Shown: positions 7,851 to 16,674, counted from the stretch's first letter. The stretch: 64,000 bases of DNA from Acetivibrio sp964564015 (GCA_964564015.1 CAZLZR010000022.1:5991-69990); one strand, 5' to 3'. Numbers and translations: made by a program. Notes: a model not told the origin generated them from the sequence alone.

Positions 7851-7893
7851 AACATCTCCTTTGAAGTGTGTTTACATACTCAAAGGGGATGTT
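7851..7893 (+). terminator. Long hairpin downstream of the tRNA-like RNA
   Basis: AACATCTCCTTTGA (7851-7864) pairs with TCAAAGGGGATGTT (7880-7893), a 14-bp stem with one T-G pair and a 15-nt loop, then GTATTACTTATTTT. It may terminate the small RNA. Confidence 0.5.
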
Positions 7894-7905
7894 GTATTAC
7901 TTATT

Positions 7906-8028
7906 TTGAGAAAAAAGTGGATTAATGAAGGTTTCAAATGGAAGTGGAATGATAAAAATGAAAAACCGGACGGATGGAACGAAGAAATGACTAAACGCCA
8001 ATTACAGAATATTATTATATATATTTGA
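7906..8028 (+). pseudogene. Short 3' coding remnant, unidentified
   Basis: A 40-codon frame reading LRKKWINEGFKWKWNDKNE ... GWNEEMTKRQLQN, with strongly protein-like tryptophan spacing but no RBS and only a TTG. It looks like the 3' end of a lost gene. Family not recognised. Confidence 0.3.
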
Positions 8029-8041
8029 GTGTTGATTTTAT

Positions 8042-8090
8042 AAGGTGCTGTCTCAAATATGATAAATATTTGGGACAGCACCTTTTGTTC
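8042..8090 (+). terminator. Strong 19-bp terminator hairpin
   Basis: AAGGTGCTGTCTCAAATAT pairs with ATATTTGGGACAGCACCTT (one T-G pair), then TTGTTCC. It works as a terminator toward the convergent gene that ends at 8163. GGTGCTGTC-type ends also occur on clostridial insertion elements, so an element remnant is possible. Confidence 0.6.
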
Positions 8091-8162
8091 CTTCAAGCAA
8101 TTCCATCATGCAGGATTTTTGTCAATTATGCCTTTTACATCTTTATTTACCGTTTGTGATGT

Positions 8163-9767
8163 TTATTGAGCTAATCCCGTATAGGCAACGCCTGGCTGAA
8201 TTACCGCCTGACCTGCTGCTGCATCCCAGTACACATTAAACTGGGATGCTGTGCCGGAGAGTTTTTGTGCAAACTCACGCAGTTGCAGGTAGTTGGTATC
8301 ACCGTCAATAAGCCGCGCGTCCTCGAAGCTAAAAACTTCGCCGTTTAGCTTGAACTTTGTGTTGCTTTTGCGAATATTTGTTGTTGTTTGGAGTGTTGTT
8401 TTAGTTACTTCGCCGCTGTAAGGCTTGCCGGGTTCAATCACGGCGTACTGACCGTCCCAGCCCACGTCAAACTGTGCCACGGTTCCGTTTAACAACGCAG
8501 CAATTGCTCGAAGCTGCAAGTAGTTTGTGCTGTTAATGGTGTATGCTGCTGTTACCGATACAGGCTTACCGTTCATTACAAAATTCGTTTGGCTCGGTAC
8601 GGCAGTGACGTTGTCAGAGACCACAGGTATAGGCGCCGAAGTGGGGGAAGGTGTAATGGGCTTATCGGGAGCACTTGTGGGGATAAAACGAAACTCCGCA
8701 TGGTTGGGAGCATCTAATTTTGAATTAGTCCACAGAATTATCGGAGTCCCGTTCGTATTTTTCTTTCCGGAGGCATTAAGCATCATTCTTACATCGTTAT
8801 TGGAACGAAGGCTGTAAATATCGTTGTTGTTTTCAGTATAGGAGTTCCAAAGATACGGGCTGTCCACAGCCTGTACCCTTACGCCGTCAGATAAGTTGCC
8901 GGCTATTCCCAGATACCTTCCGTCAGGCAATTTCAAGGTTATTTGGTTTTTGCCATGGTTCTCCACATAATAAACCTGATTTCCGTTGATGGCGGAGTTG
9001 TTGCGCAGCTCTGCGTTCCCTGAGGTGTCTATGTTAAGATAGTTGTTCATGGCACGAATGTAATACCAACCGTCGTCAGGTGCTTTCGTACCTGTTAGAG
9101 GAAGCGCTCCTGGGTAGTTGAAGGTCACTTCACCGTCTACGGTGGGAGAGCTTATTGGGTCATAAGGAGCGTATGCGGTGATTCCGCTTTTGAGCTTCAA
9201 TGTAAAATATCCTAATTCCTCATTGAAATCAATGCTTACGGCATCGCTTTCTTTATCTGTCACAAAAACCTGTGCCCAACCGCTATCTACAAATCCTACG
9301 CCCAGTTGGCGAAGATGCTCTCTTAAAATATTGGCTCTGTGCCCCGGTGAATCCATCCAAGCCTCGACAACCTCCTGAGCCGATCCTTGACCTAAGGCAA
9401 TGTTTTCTGCAAATGCGGTATATGAATTGATTTTCACATAGCCTAGCTCGTCAAGTGCCGTATTAGCTTCTGAGCCGTTGGGACGGGTATGTTCGAACAA
9501 CAAACCCAACTCTTCGGCACGAACTTTGGCTGCTTTTTGTACAAGGTCAAAGGTCAAAAGCAGAGGAAGCCCCTCTTTTGCTCGTTCGATATTTGTAAAG
9601 CGCAGCACATCCCACTCTTCTTGGGATATATCGAGTTCCTTCGGCGGTTTGCCAAAGTCTTTAGACTTTTCCGCACCAAAGGCGGAAAAGCCGAAAGCAA
9701 GAACAAGAGAGAGTGCCAGCGTAAGGGATAGAATTTTCTTGTTCATTCTATTCATTTTGTTGTTCAT
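8163..9767 (-). CDS. Secreted CAP/SCP protein with ricin-like and copper-amine-oxidase-N domains
   Basis: 534 residues. A signal peptide (ILSLTLALSLVLAFGFSAFGA) is followed by a CAP/SCP domain (about 50-175; AENIALG, AWMDSPGHRANIL, GVGFVDSGWAQVFV). Next is a beta-trefoil/ricin-like module (about 230-365; GWYYIRAMNNYLNI, DGRYLGI), a Pro/Thr linker, and a copper amine oxidase N-terminal-like region (about 395-530; TNYLQLRAIAALLNG and TNYLQLREFAQKLSG repeats). CAP proteins of spore formers are extracellular with mostly unknown roles; the last module often mediates envelope attachment. It lies 11 bp downstream of the gene at 9779, which carries near-identical ricin-like and amine-oxidase modules. 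Start uncertain among three nearby ATGs. Confidence 0.85.
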   Translation of the reverse strand: MNNKMNRMNKKILSLTLALSLVLAFGFSAFGAEKSKDFGKPPKELDISQEEWDVLRFTNIERAKEGLPLLLTFDLVQKAAKVRAEELGLLFEHTRPNGSEANTALDELGYVKINSYTAFAENIALGQGSAQEVVEAWMDSPGHRANILREHLRQLGVGFVDSGWAQVFVTDKESDAVSIDFNEELGYFTLKLKSGITAYAPYDPISSPTVDGEVTFNYPGALPLTGTKAPDDGWYYIRAMNNYLNIDTSGNAELRNNSAINGNQVYYVENHGKNQITLKLPDGRYLGIAGNLSDGVRVQAVDSPYLWNSYTENNNDIYSLRSNNDVRMMLNASGKKNTNGTPIILWTNSKLDAPNHAEFRFIPTSAPDKPITPSPTSAPIPVVSDNVTAVPSQTNFVMNGKPVSVTAAYTINSTNYLQLRAIAALLNGTVAQFDVGWDGQYAVIEPGKPYSGEVTKTTLQTTTNIRKSNTKFKLNGEVFSFEDARLIDGDTNYLQLREFAQKLSGTASQFNVYWDAAAGQAVIQPGVAYTGLAQ

Positions 9768-9778
9768 TCCTTTCGTTA

Positions 9779-12700
9779 TTATTTAGGTGCACGGGTGGGA
9801 TAAAATTTAAACTGAGCATTGCTGACTTCAGCTTTGTCTTTATTAGGTAATTGACTTTTTGTCAGCGCAATTCTGCTTCCATCATCCCAAGTACTCCCAT
9901 TCGAGCTATAATGAGCACCCTCAGCTACGATGGCCACATAATTGGTGTCAGTGGCTGGGCGAATTCCTCCCGAATCAAAGGTTATATACCACTTATATGG
10001 TTTGATAACCTTCTTAACCACAGTACCTGCTTTTATATCATCGCTTATGCCCACATATTTTCCATCCCTTGTTTTTATGGTTATTTGACTCTTGCCCAGG
10101 TTTTCTATATAGAAGACTTGGGACATATCGTTCTTGTTTATTATTAGTTCACCCTTGGAGTTAAAAGCTACAGGATTATTTACGATTTTAAGCACATACC
10201 AGCCATCCTTGAAGATTTTTATAGGATTTTTAGCAGTCTCTGACGGTTCAGCGTTCTTGTTTGGCAAGGTACCGGAGTCTGGAAGCACGATACGGAAACC
10301 GATTGAATTTTTGCGTGTCGAGGGATCGGAGCTGAAACGGACAGAGGAAGTAACCTGACTGGCGGCACTTATGTATGAGCCGCCCCTCAATATGCGGTTT
10401 CCTTTATCGGTGGGTTCAGACCAACACCACTCGGTTACATTACCGTGCATATCATACAGACCAAAGGCGTTGGGTGCGAGCAGCCCAACTTCATGTGTTT
10501 TTTGAACACCATCGCGATATTGGCTGGTTTCGGCGTACCATGCTGTGTTATCTGATTTTATAGCAGCAACACCATATTTATTCTTATCGGTTTCAAGCTT
10601 GTCTTTTCCATTATTATACTTGGTTGTCGTACCTGCCCTACATGCATACTCCCATTGCAGTTCTGTGGGTAGCCGGTAGCCGTTGGAGCCGGAGACTATT
10701 TCTACAGCCTCCCATTTTTCATCCTTTTTGGTGGGCACGATTCCCCATTTTGAAGGGTTAGTGCTGCCGTTTATGCGGTACGCAGGGCTTAAGCCTTCTT
10801 CCATACTCAGCAAGTTGCAGAATTTTATAGCATCGTACCAGCTTACTTTCTCTACCGGACGGCTGTTGTAGTATTCTCCTTTTGTAATATTAATCCCGTT
10901 CTTAAATTCACTTGGCCATGCATTCATTACATCTGCATACTGTTTCTGTGTTACCTCGTATGTACCCATGTAAAAACCTTCAATTTTTTTTCCACCCAAG
11001 GTGCCACCGGGTATATACTGCATGCCTTGTACTACAGCCTTGTCAGGCATGGATGTAGGATCGGGGCGTACCACACGGAAACCGATATCAGGCTCAGAAT
11101 CATATTCTTGGAAGCCATGCCAATGCGTATCTGAAGTACAGTGTTCGGGATCTGTGGTAAAGGAGCCGCCTCGCATAACACGTGAACGACCGTTAGTGCT
11201 AAGTGGTCCTTTAGGACCTGTCGGGTCGGTTTGCGAATAAAGAGGCAATTCGGAATTATACCAATCCCAACACCATTCCCAAACATTTCCGAGCATATCA
11301 TATAGTCCAAATTCATTAGGTTGTTTTCTGCCTACTTCGTGAGTTTGTGAGCCGCTGTTTTTAGAATACCAGCCTGTTTCGTCGGTCATCTTGTCTCCGG
11401 TGTAATATTTAGTTGTTGTTCCGGCACGGCAAGCGTATTCCCACTGCGCTTCGGTTGGAAGGCGGTAACCGGTAGAGCCTTGTACTATTTCTGCTTCGTC
11501 CCAAACCTCGCTGGGGCCGGATTGTTTTGTAGGCATTTTACCCCATTTGTCGGGATCGGTTATCCCACCTATGCTGTATGCAGGGGTTAAGCCTTCTTTT
11601 ATGCTCAGTTTGTTGCAAAATACTATGGCATTATACCAGTTTACCCGCTCGACAGGGCGCTTGTTTGAGTTTTCCCCGGATGCTGCAGAACGATTATATA
11701 CTACAGTTTGACCATTTTCATTGGTAATACTGACTTTACCCGATCCTTGGAGAAGGCTCGGATTATTACCCATAATTGCGGTGTATTGTTCCTGAGTTAC
11801 CGGGTATATGCCCATGTAAAAGGGCTGTGAATTGGTTATCTCTCTTCCGCTCGTTGTATAAGTCCCAGCGGGAATAAGTACCATTTCAATCTTATCAGTA
11901 CTGGCGACTTTGGGTTCAGCCCCAGGAGCATATCCTGTATATGCCACGCCGGGCTGAATGACCACTTGCCCTGCCTCGCCATCCCAGTACACATTAAACT
12001 GGGAAGATGTGCCGGAAAGTTTTTGTGCAAACTCACGCAATTGAATGTAGTTGGTATTTCCGTCAATAAGCCGTGCGTCCTCAAAGGAAAAGATTTCCTC
12101 ATTCAATTTAAACTTAGTGTCACTCTTCCTTACGTTTATTGTGGTTTGGAGAGTGGTTTCGGTAACCGAGCCACTGTATGGCTTGCCAGGTTCAATCACG
12201 GCATACTGGCCGTCCCAGCCTATATCAAACTGGGCTTCGGTTCCGTTTAGCATCGCCGCAATTGCCCGAAGCTGCAAGTAGTTGGTGTTGTTAATGTTGT
12301 ATGCTGCTGAAACGGAAACGGGCTGATTGTTTATCACAAACTTGGTTTGGCTGGGTGTGGCACTTGCAGGAATAAACCTAAACTCCGCATTGTTCGGAGC
12401 GTTCAAATCCTCATGCGTCCACAAAATTATGTAGGTTCCGTCTTCATTTTTCTGTCCGGAGGCATTAAGTACCTTTTTATTGTCGGTGAGTGGGCGCAGA
12501 CTGTAAATGTCGTTGTTGTTTTCAGAGTAGACGTTCCAAAGATATGGGCTGTTTACAGCCTTAACACGCACGCCGTCTGATATGGCGTCATTAATTCCAA
12601 GATACCTTCCGTCTGGCATCTTCAGGGTTATTTGACCGTTTCCCTTATTTTCCACATAGTATGCCTGATTTCCGATTGCGGAGTTGTTACGTAGTTCAGC

Positions 12701-12877
12701 ACTGCCTGAGGCGTCAATGCTAAGATAGTTACTCATGGCACGAAGGTTGTACCAACCATTGTCAGGTGTTTTTGTCGCCGCCGATGTTATCGTGACAGGG
12801 GGGAGAATAGCAGCCAACGATAATGCTATGCTTGCTATTAGCAGAAGAGATAGCACCCTGTGTGTGGGTTTTAACAT
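9779..12877 (-). CDS. Secreted multidomain protein with two SUMF1/FGE-like domains
   Basis: About 1030 residues. Order: signal peptide (VLSLLLIASIALSLAAI), ricin-like module (about 40-175), copper amine oxidase N-like repeats (about 180-320), two formylglycine-generating-enzyme-like (SUMF1) domains (about 330-610 and 620-875), and a second ricin-like module (about 900-1030). Both SUMF1 domains keep GYRLPTE(A/L)QWEYACRAGTTT, GLYDM(L/H)GNV(W/T)EWCW and GFR(V/I)V. I cannot confirm the catalytic cysteines, so these may be binding or structural domains rather than sulfatase-activating enzymes. AAGGAGG fits the second ATG (12877) better than 12883. It forms a two-gene operon with the CAP protein. 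Confidence 0.85.
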   Translation of the reverse strand: MLKPTHRVLSLLLIASIALSLAAILPPVTITSAATKTPDNGWYNLRAMSNYLSIDASGSAELRNNSAIGNQAYYVENKGNGQITLKMPDGRYLGINDAISDGVRVKAVNSPYLWNVYSENNNDIYSLRPLTDNKKVLNASGQKNEDGTYIILWTHEDLNAPNNAEFRFIPASATPSQTKFVINNQPVSVSAAYNINNTNYLQLRAIAAMLNGTEAQFDIGWDGQYAVIEPGKPYSGSVTETTLQTTINVRKSDTKFKLNEEIFSFEDARLIDGNTNYIQLREFAQKLSGTSSQFNVYWDGEAGQVVIQPGVAYTGYAPGAEPKVASTDKIEMVLIPAGTYTTSGREITNSQPFYMGIYPVTQEQYTAIMGNNPSLLQGSGKVSITNENGQTVVYNRSAASGENSNKRPVERVNWYNAIVFCNKLSIKEGLTPAYSIGGITDPDKWGKMPTKQSGPSEVWDEAEIVQGSTGYRLPTEAQWEYACRAGTTTKYYTGDKMTDETGWYSKNSGSQTHEVGRKQPNEFGLYDMLGNVWEWCWDWYNSELPLYSQTDPTGPKGPLSTNGRSRVMRGGSFTTDPEHCTSDTHWHGFQEYDSEPDIGFRVVRPDPTSMPDKAVVQGMQYIPGGTLGGKKIEGFYMGTYEVTQKQYADVMNAWPSEFKNGINITKGEYYNSRPVEKVSWYDAIKFCNLLSMEEGLSPAYRINGSTNPSKWGIVPTKKDEKWEAVEIVSGSNGYRLPTELQWEYACRAGTTTKYNNGKDKLETDKNKYGVAAIKSDNTAWYAETSQYRDGVQKTHEVGLLAPNAFGLYDMHGNVTEWCWSEPTDKGNRILRGGSYISAASQVTSSVRFSSDPSTRKNSIGFRIVLPDSGTLPNKNAEPSETAKNPIKIFKDGWYVLKIVNNPVAFNSKGELIINKNDMSQVFYIENLGKSQITIKTRDGKYVGISDDIKAGTVVKKVIKPYKWYITFDSGGIRPATDTNYVAIVAEGAHYSSNGSTWDDGSRIALTKSQLPNKDKAEVSNAQFKFYPTRAPK

Positions 12878-13080
12878 TTGCATATGCCTCCTTTTTATTC
12901 GGTTATACTTGCATAATTGCTTTGTTTGCTATCATACTATATCGGATATTATATCAGAAAAAATCACTAAGAACCGTTTTTGACATGAAACGTCAAATCT
13001 ACGTCATGAAATGTATAGGGAACTATTGGAAATATAATATGTATTCTATATTACCATTTAAATTCTAATAGGAAGCTGAT

Positions 13081-13124
13081 CCTGTGTCAGGAAAATACAA
13101 GTTAAATCATTGACACAGGTTTTT
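13081..13124 (+). terminator. Orphan terminator in a divergent intergenic region
   Basis: CCTGTGTCA (13081-13089) and TGACACAGG (13111-13119) form a perfect 9-bp stem followed by TTTTTATT on the plus strand. No plus-strand gene precedes it: 12878-13080 is the promoter region of the minus-strand gene and shows no ORF. It may end a short unannotated transcript. Confidence 0.5.
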
Positions 13125-13186
13125 ATTCCTATATATAATGAATACGAATATTGAATTGTTATTATTGGTTATAAGAGAGGCAGGGT

Positions 13187-13969
13187 GTGAATTTATTGTC
13201 AAAACTAGAGAAAATAATGAACTATTTATTATCAAAGACCATAATTTATGTAGTGCTATTCATAATAATATTACTGATTGCTTCATTCGGTGGAGAAGAT
13301 GGGGTTATAAAACTTATTATTTTTGGAATTCCTGTTTCGCTTGTAATCTATTTTGCTTATATATTTCTGAAAGGATATATTCCTGTAAAGTTAGCTATCA
13401 GAAAAGGTGAATATATTGCGTATTCTCTTAAAGAGGTTAATAATAGTATTGAAAAAGCTAGGGATGAAGAACAAAAGAGTTCATTTCTTGTTTATAAAGC
13501 AGAATTAATGAATTTTAAAGGGGATTGGCAACAGTCTTTAGATATACTTAGATCTATAGATACTAAATCCATATCCAAGAATCCGCTAGATATTTACTAT
13601 TATAATTGTTTAGCCTTTACTTTGCTTTTTTCTGAGAAATATGATGAGGCTGTAAATCTCTTTATGAGTAACATGAAAATGTTTACACCAAATACTAATA
13701 ATAAGAATTTGAATGGTTTGATAAGAACAAACTTAGCTGCCTTTGAATACTTTACCGGAGATGTGGAAGAAAGTAAGAAAATGTTAAGGGATTTAATAAA
13801 CGGAGACTTGAAAGGCTTCTATAGGTTGACAGCATTATATCTTTTAGGAATGGTATATTTGAAAGATGGGGATATTGAAATGAGTGATAAATATTTTGAT
13901 GATGCAATTGCGGTTGGAGGAGAGACTTTTCTTCCAAATAAAATAAAGGAAGTCAAAAGTAAGACGTAG
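13187..13969 (+). CDS. Membrane-anchored TPR-like protein
   Basis: 260 residues. Two transmembrane helices at the N terminus (about 18-35 and 45-62) are followed by a cytoplasmic helical-repeat region with TPR-like units (QQSLDILRSIDTKSISKNPL, YYNCLAFTLLFSEKYDEAVN, ALYLLGMVYLKDGDIEMSDK). It starts at GTG 13187; the spacer GAGGCAGG is an acceptable RBS. It is monocistronic and ends before a strong terminator. Such proteins act as scaffolds; no partner is indicated. Confidence 0.75.
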   Translation: MNLLSKLEKIMNYLLSKTIIYVVLFIIILLIASFGGEDGVIKLIIFGIPVSLVIYFAYIFLKGYIPVKLAIRKGEYIAYSLKEVNNSIEKARDEEQKSSFLVYKAELMNFKGDWQQSLDILRSIDTKSISKNPLDIYYYNCLAFTLLFSEKYDEAVNLFMSNMKMFTPNTNNKNLNGLIRTNLAAFEYFTGDVEESKKMLRDLINGDLKGFYRLTALYLLGMVYLKDGDIEMSDKYFDDAIAVGGETFLPNKIKEVKSKT

Positions 13970-13987
13970 GCATGGATAAGCATAAAC

Positions 13988-14018
13988 AAAATCCCGGGCG
14001 AGTTGGGCCCGGGATTTT
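13988..14018. terminator. Bidirectional terminator
   Basis: AAAATCCCGGGC (13988-13999) and GCCCGGGATTTT (14007-14018) form a 12-bp perfect stem with a 7-nt loop and A/T tails on both sides, placed between two convergent genes. Confidence 0.9.
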
Positions 14019-14032
14019 AATACTATGCAGAA

Positions 14033-14215
14033 TTACAGGTTAGTATCCTCTGGAAGTTTTTTGCGTTTCTTGACAGCTTCGGAAAGAAGATACTCAATTT
14101 GCCCGTTTATAGAGCGGAAGTCATCTTCAGCCCACGATGCCAGCTCTTTCCACAGAGTGGAAGATAAACGCAACAAGATTTGCTTCTTCTCACCTTCGTT
14201 TTTATTTGCAGCCAT
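14033..14215 (-). CDS. Arc-like ribbon-helix-helix protein
   Basis: 60 residues. KKQILLRLSSTLWKELASWA, then INGQIEYLLSEAVKKRK, has the strand-helix-helix pattern of Arc/MetJ-type DNA-binding proteins that bind DNA as dimers. Its ATG is separated from the SPFH stop codon by one base, so the two genes are co-transcribed. It probably autoregulates or tunes the operon; that is inference. Confidence 0.7.
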   Translation of the reverse strand: MAANKNEGEKKQILLRLSSTLWKELASWAEDDFRSINGQIEYLLSEAVKKRKKLPEDTNL

Positions 14216-14216
14216 A

Positions 14217-15233
14217 TCAATAAATGCTCCCGCTGTTCACTATGGGCTGAGCGTCTCTATTACCACAAAGAACCACAAGAAGGTTGCTTACCATAGCTGC
14301 TTTTCTTTCTTCATCCAGTTGAACAATACTATTTTCGCTTAGCTTCTCAAGAGCCATTTCAACCATACCTACTGCGCCATCAACTATCATTTTTTTGGCG
14401 TCAATTATGGCAGCGGCTTGCTGCCTTTGAAGCATGGAAGCGGCAATTTCAGGAGCATATGCCAAATGTGTTATTCTGGCTTCGATTACTTCGAGACCTG
14501 CAATTGCAACTCTTTCCTGAATCTCAGCCGTAAGCTTGTCAGCTACCTCTTGGCTGCTACCTCTCAAGGTCATTTCCTCTCCGCCTTCTGATACATCGTA
14601 GGGATAAAGCCTGGCAATATTGCGGAGTGCGGTATCACTTTGTATAGAGAGAAAGGCTTTGTAATTATCTACATTAAATACTGCTTTGGCTGTGTTGACT
14701 ACACGCCAGATAACTACAATCCCAATTTCAACCGGATTACCCAGAGCATCGTTAACCTTTTGTTTATTGTTATTTAGGGTCATAGCCTTAAGAGAAATTA
14801 TTTTTTTCTGTGTTAGATTCACGTTAACAGTTCCTGATGGGCTAAACTGAGCTATAGGGTTTTGATCCTCGGTTCCTGTTGCCATACCCTTTCCAACAGA
14901 TGGATTTACAGCTGATACAAAGGGGTTCACAAAGTAAAATCCTTCGCCCTTAAGGGTGCCAATGTACTTCCCGAATAATGTGAGGACAAGTGCTTCCTGA
15001 GGTTTGAGTATTTTTAGTCCCATAAAAGGAATCCAGGAAATGCAGAGGTAGAGGATACCCACACAAAAAAGAATGCCGCCGACAAGATTAATCTTTTTTT
15101 CGATAAGTATAGCACCATAAATAGTTATTGCTATAGATAGAAAGATCAGAAAAATGCTGAGTATCAAGGCACCCATACCATTTCTTGCTTTTAGATCAAT
15201 TTCATTGGAATCGATATTATTTTCCGTTTTCAT
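14217..15233 (-). CDS. SPFH/Band 7 family membrane protein
   Basis: The start is set at ATG 15233 (MKTENNIDSNEIDL), preceded by GGAGGTATATAAT; an in-frame upstream extension to 15332 lacks an RBS. About 338 residues: two transmembrane helices (about 20-75), then an SPFH domain (LKPQEALVLTLFGKYIGTLK, DALGNPVEIGIVVIWRVVNT, IARLYPYDVS), and a coiled-coil region with AYAPEIAASMLQRQQAAAII typical of slipin/flotillin C-terminal parts. SPFH proteins form oligomeric membrane scaffolds and often work with membrane proteases; no NfeD or protease partner is adjacent. Confidence 0.85.
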   Translation of the reverse strand: MKTENNIDSNEIDLKARNGMGALILSIFLIFLSIAITIYGAILIEKKINLVGGILFCVGILYLCISWIPFMGLKILKPQEALVLTLFGKYIGTLKGEGFYFVNPFVSAVNPSVGKGMATGTEDQNPIAQFSPSGTVNVNLTQKKIISLKAMTLNNNKQKVNDALGNPVEIGIVVIWRVVNTAKAVFNVDNYKAFLSIQSDTALRNIARLYPYDVSEGGEEMTLRGSSQEVADKLTAEIQERVAIAGLEVIEARITHLAYAPEIAASMLQRQQAAAIIDAKKMIVDGAVGMVEMALEKLSENSIVQLDEERKAAMVSNLLVVLCGNRDAQPIVNSGSIY

Positions 15234-15357
15234 ATTATATACCTCCAATACTATAACAAAATTATATCTATCTGATATTAATATGATATCATGAAAATAA
15301 TTTTGTGTCAAGAAGTTCCAAATGAATTGCATTTATTTGTAAGTATGCACTTTGCAA

Positions 15358-16188
15358 CTACACCCCATAATATCTTTGAATGGCTTCCGCCATGTATTTT
15401 GAGCTACCTTTTCCATATTGAGTATCATGAATGTCTGCCAATTTTTCATTCTGAAACTCTTTTGCAAAATCAAGAAGAAATGCTCTGGGATTATCAAACT
15501 TAAGCATATTTTTATAACTGTTGGCAAGTCTCTCAACTAAGAGATGCTCTGATTCTATATCTGGGGAATTCATAAGGGTTGCAAACCCTATGTAAATCTC
15601 ATGAATATCATTTTTTGTTTGTCCTGTACTATGTTGGGGCTTGCTTGCTTTTATAAAGTTTTCTTTACTTCTATACCACCTTAATATATCTGAAGAAACT
15701 TTCCCATCTGTTAATGATTTAAGTAGAATTTCTTCATATTTTTCTATATTACCGCCGCCATGTTCTTTAATAAAAGCTTGAAAATCTTCTTCCGATAAAT
15801 CACTTCTCATGATTTCAATTATTTTTTTAATGTCTTGTTCATTAAATGCTTCAAAACTCATTGTATTCACTCCTTCTAATACATCTTTTATCAATTCAAT
15901 AATTCCATTTAAGCGATTTCGCTTATGCTCTAACAAAGCTAGCTGGGAAAGTAAGGCCTGTTTTTTATCATAATTGGGATTATCCATAATCTTTTTTATA
16001 TCATGCAGGGGTATTTCCAATTCTCTATAAAACATGATTTCCTGTAATTTCTCCAGAGATTTGTTATCGTATAAACGATAGCCGGTACTACTTAATTTTG
16101 AGGGTTTTAATAGTCCGATTTCATCATAATAACGTAATGCACGAATACTGATTCCAGTTATTTTTGATACTTCTTTTACTGTTTTCAT
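15358..16188 (-). CDS. MerR-family regulator with TipAS domain
   Basis: 276 residues. N-terminal MerR winged helix (MKTVKEVSKITGISIRALRY, YDEIGLLKPSKLSSTGYRLY), a dimerisation coiled coil (about 75-110), and a C-terminal TipAS effector domain (about 145-270; FQAFIKEHGGGN, QRYYGV). TipAS domains bind thiopeptide-like or other cyclic peptide antibiotics, and TipA-type regulators activate their own gene. The promoter upstream has the 19-bp spacer expected for MerR regulation, so autoregulation is likely. No target exporter is adjacent. Confidence 0.88.
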   Translation of the reverse strand: MKTVKEVSKITGISIRALRYYDEIGLLKPSKLSSTGYRLYDNKSLEKLQEIMFYRELEIPLHDIKKIMDNPNYDKKQALLSQLALLEHKRNRLNGIIELIKDVLEGVNTMSFEAFNEQDIKKIIEIMRSDLSEEDFQAFIKEHGGGNIEKYEEILLKSLTDGKVSSDILRWYRSKENFIKASKPQHSTGQTKNDIHEIYIGFATLMNSPDIESEHLLVERLANSYKNMLKFDNPRAFLLDFAKEFQNEKLADIHDTQYGKGSSKYMAEAIQRYYGV

Positions 16189-16208
16189 GTTTTCCTCCTT
16201 TATATCAA

Positions 16209-16239
16209 ATTGTAAAGGGTAACGTTACGAGAGAGTCAA
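16209..16239 (-). promoter_or_regulatory. MerR-type promoter with 19-bp spacer and dyad
   Basis: On the minus strand: TTGACT (16239-16234), a 19-bp spacer containing the palindrome GTAACGTTAC, then TACAAT (16214-16209), about 20 bp before the regulator ATG. The overlong spacer with a central dyad is the hallmark of promoters untwisted by MerR-family activators. Confidence 0.75.
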
Positions 16240-16441
16240 TACATTATTTATAATAACATATCATAATTGTTTAGTTTTTTGAAAAACCGGGTGGGTAGAA
16301 ATTGAATATGTGTTTAATAGTGCTCACAACACAAAAAAATAATGACAATGCAAGGAAAAGTGGAGCTGAATTTTTTAATATACAATTCAGATTAAATAAT
16401 AGATTGAAGATATTTCATTCAATTGTGATTAAGTGTAAACG

Positions 16442-16633
16442 TCACTGTATGCCTGTAACATTAACAAGTTTAAGTTCTATTCCATTATTCCCTATTGAGT
16501 ATATCACATTGTATTCTTTATTGTTTTCGCTGTCATATAAAACAATTGTATTCCTATTTATTCCATTGATAGTATATTGGAATGGAAAGTCCTGAAAATA
16601 ATCATCTTTACCAAACACTCCTAATTTGTACAT
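16442..16633 (-). CDS. Small hypothetical protein
   Basis: 63 codons with protein-like composition (MYKLGVFGKDDYFQDFPFQY, NTIVLYDSENNKEYNVIY, NGIELKLVNV), suggesting a small beta-rich protein. No good RBS before the ATG. It follows the lipoprotein gene on the same strand after about 40 bp and a short ATCCTGT/ACAGGAT hairpin. It may be a fragment. Not recognised. Confidence 0.35.
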   Translation of the reverse strand: MYKLGVFGKDDYFQDFPFQYTINGINRNTIVLYDSENNKEYNVIYSIGNNGIELKLVNVTGIQ

Positions 16634-16674
16634 TACATTGACATTTTCAAAAAGTTACCGATCTATTTATCCTG

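Noticed and set aside
8042..8090. Miniature inverted-repeat transposable element
   Set aside because: Only one hairpin without target-site duplication is visible; a terminator explains it more simply.
13138..13410. 90-codon ORF overlapping the TPR-like gene
   Set aside because: It overlaps the better-supported frame from 13187, which has transmembrane and TPR-like structure.
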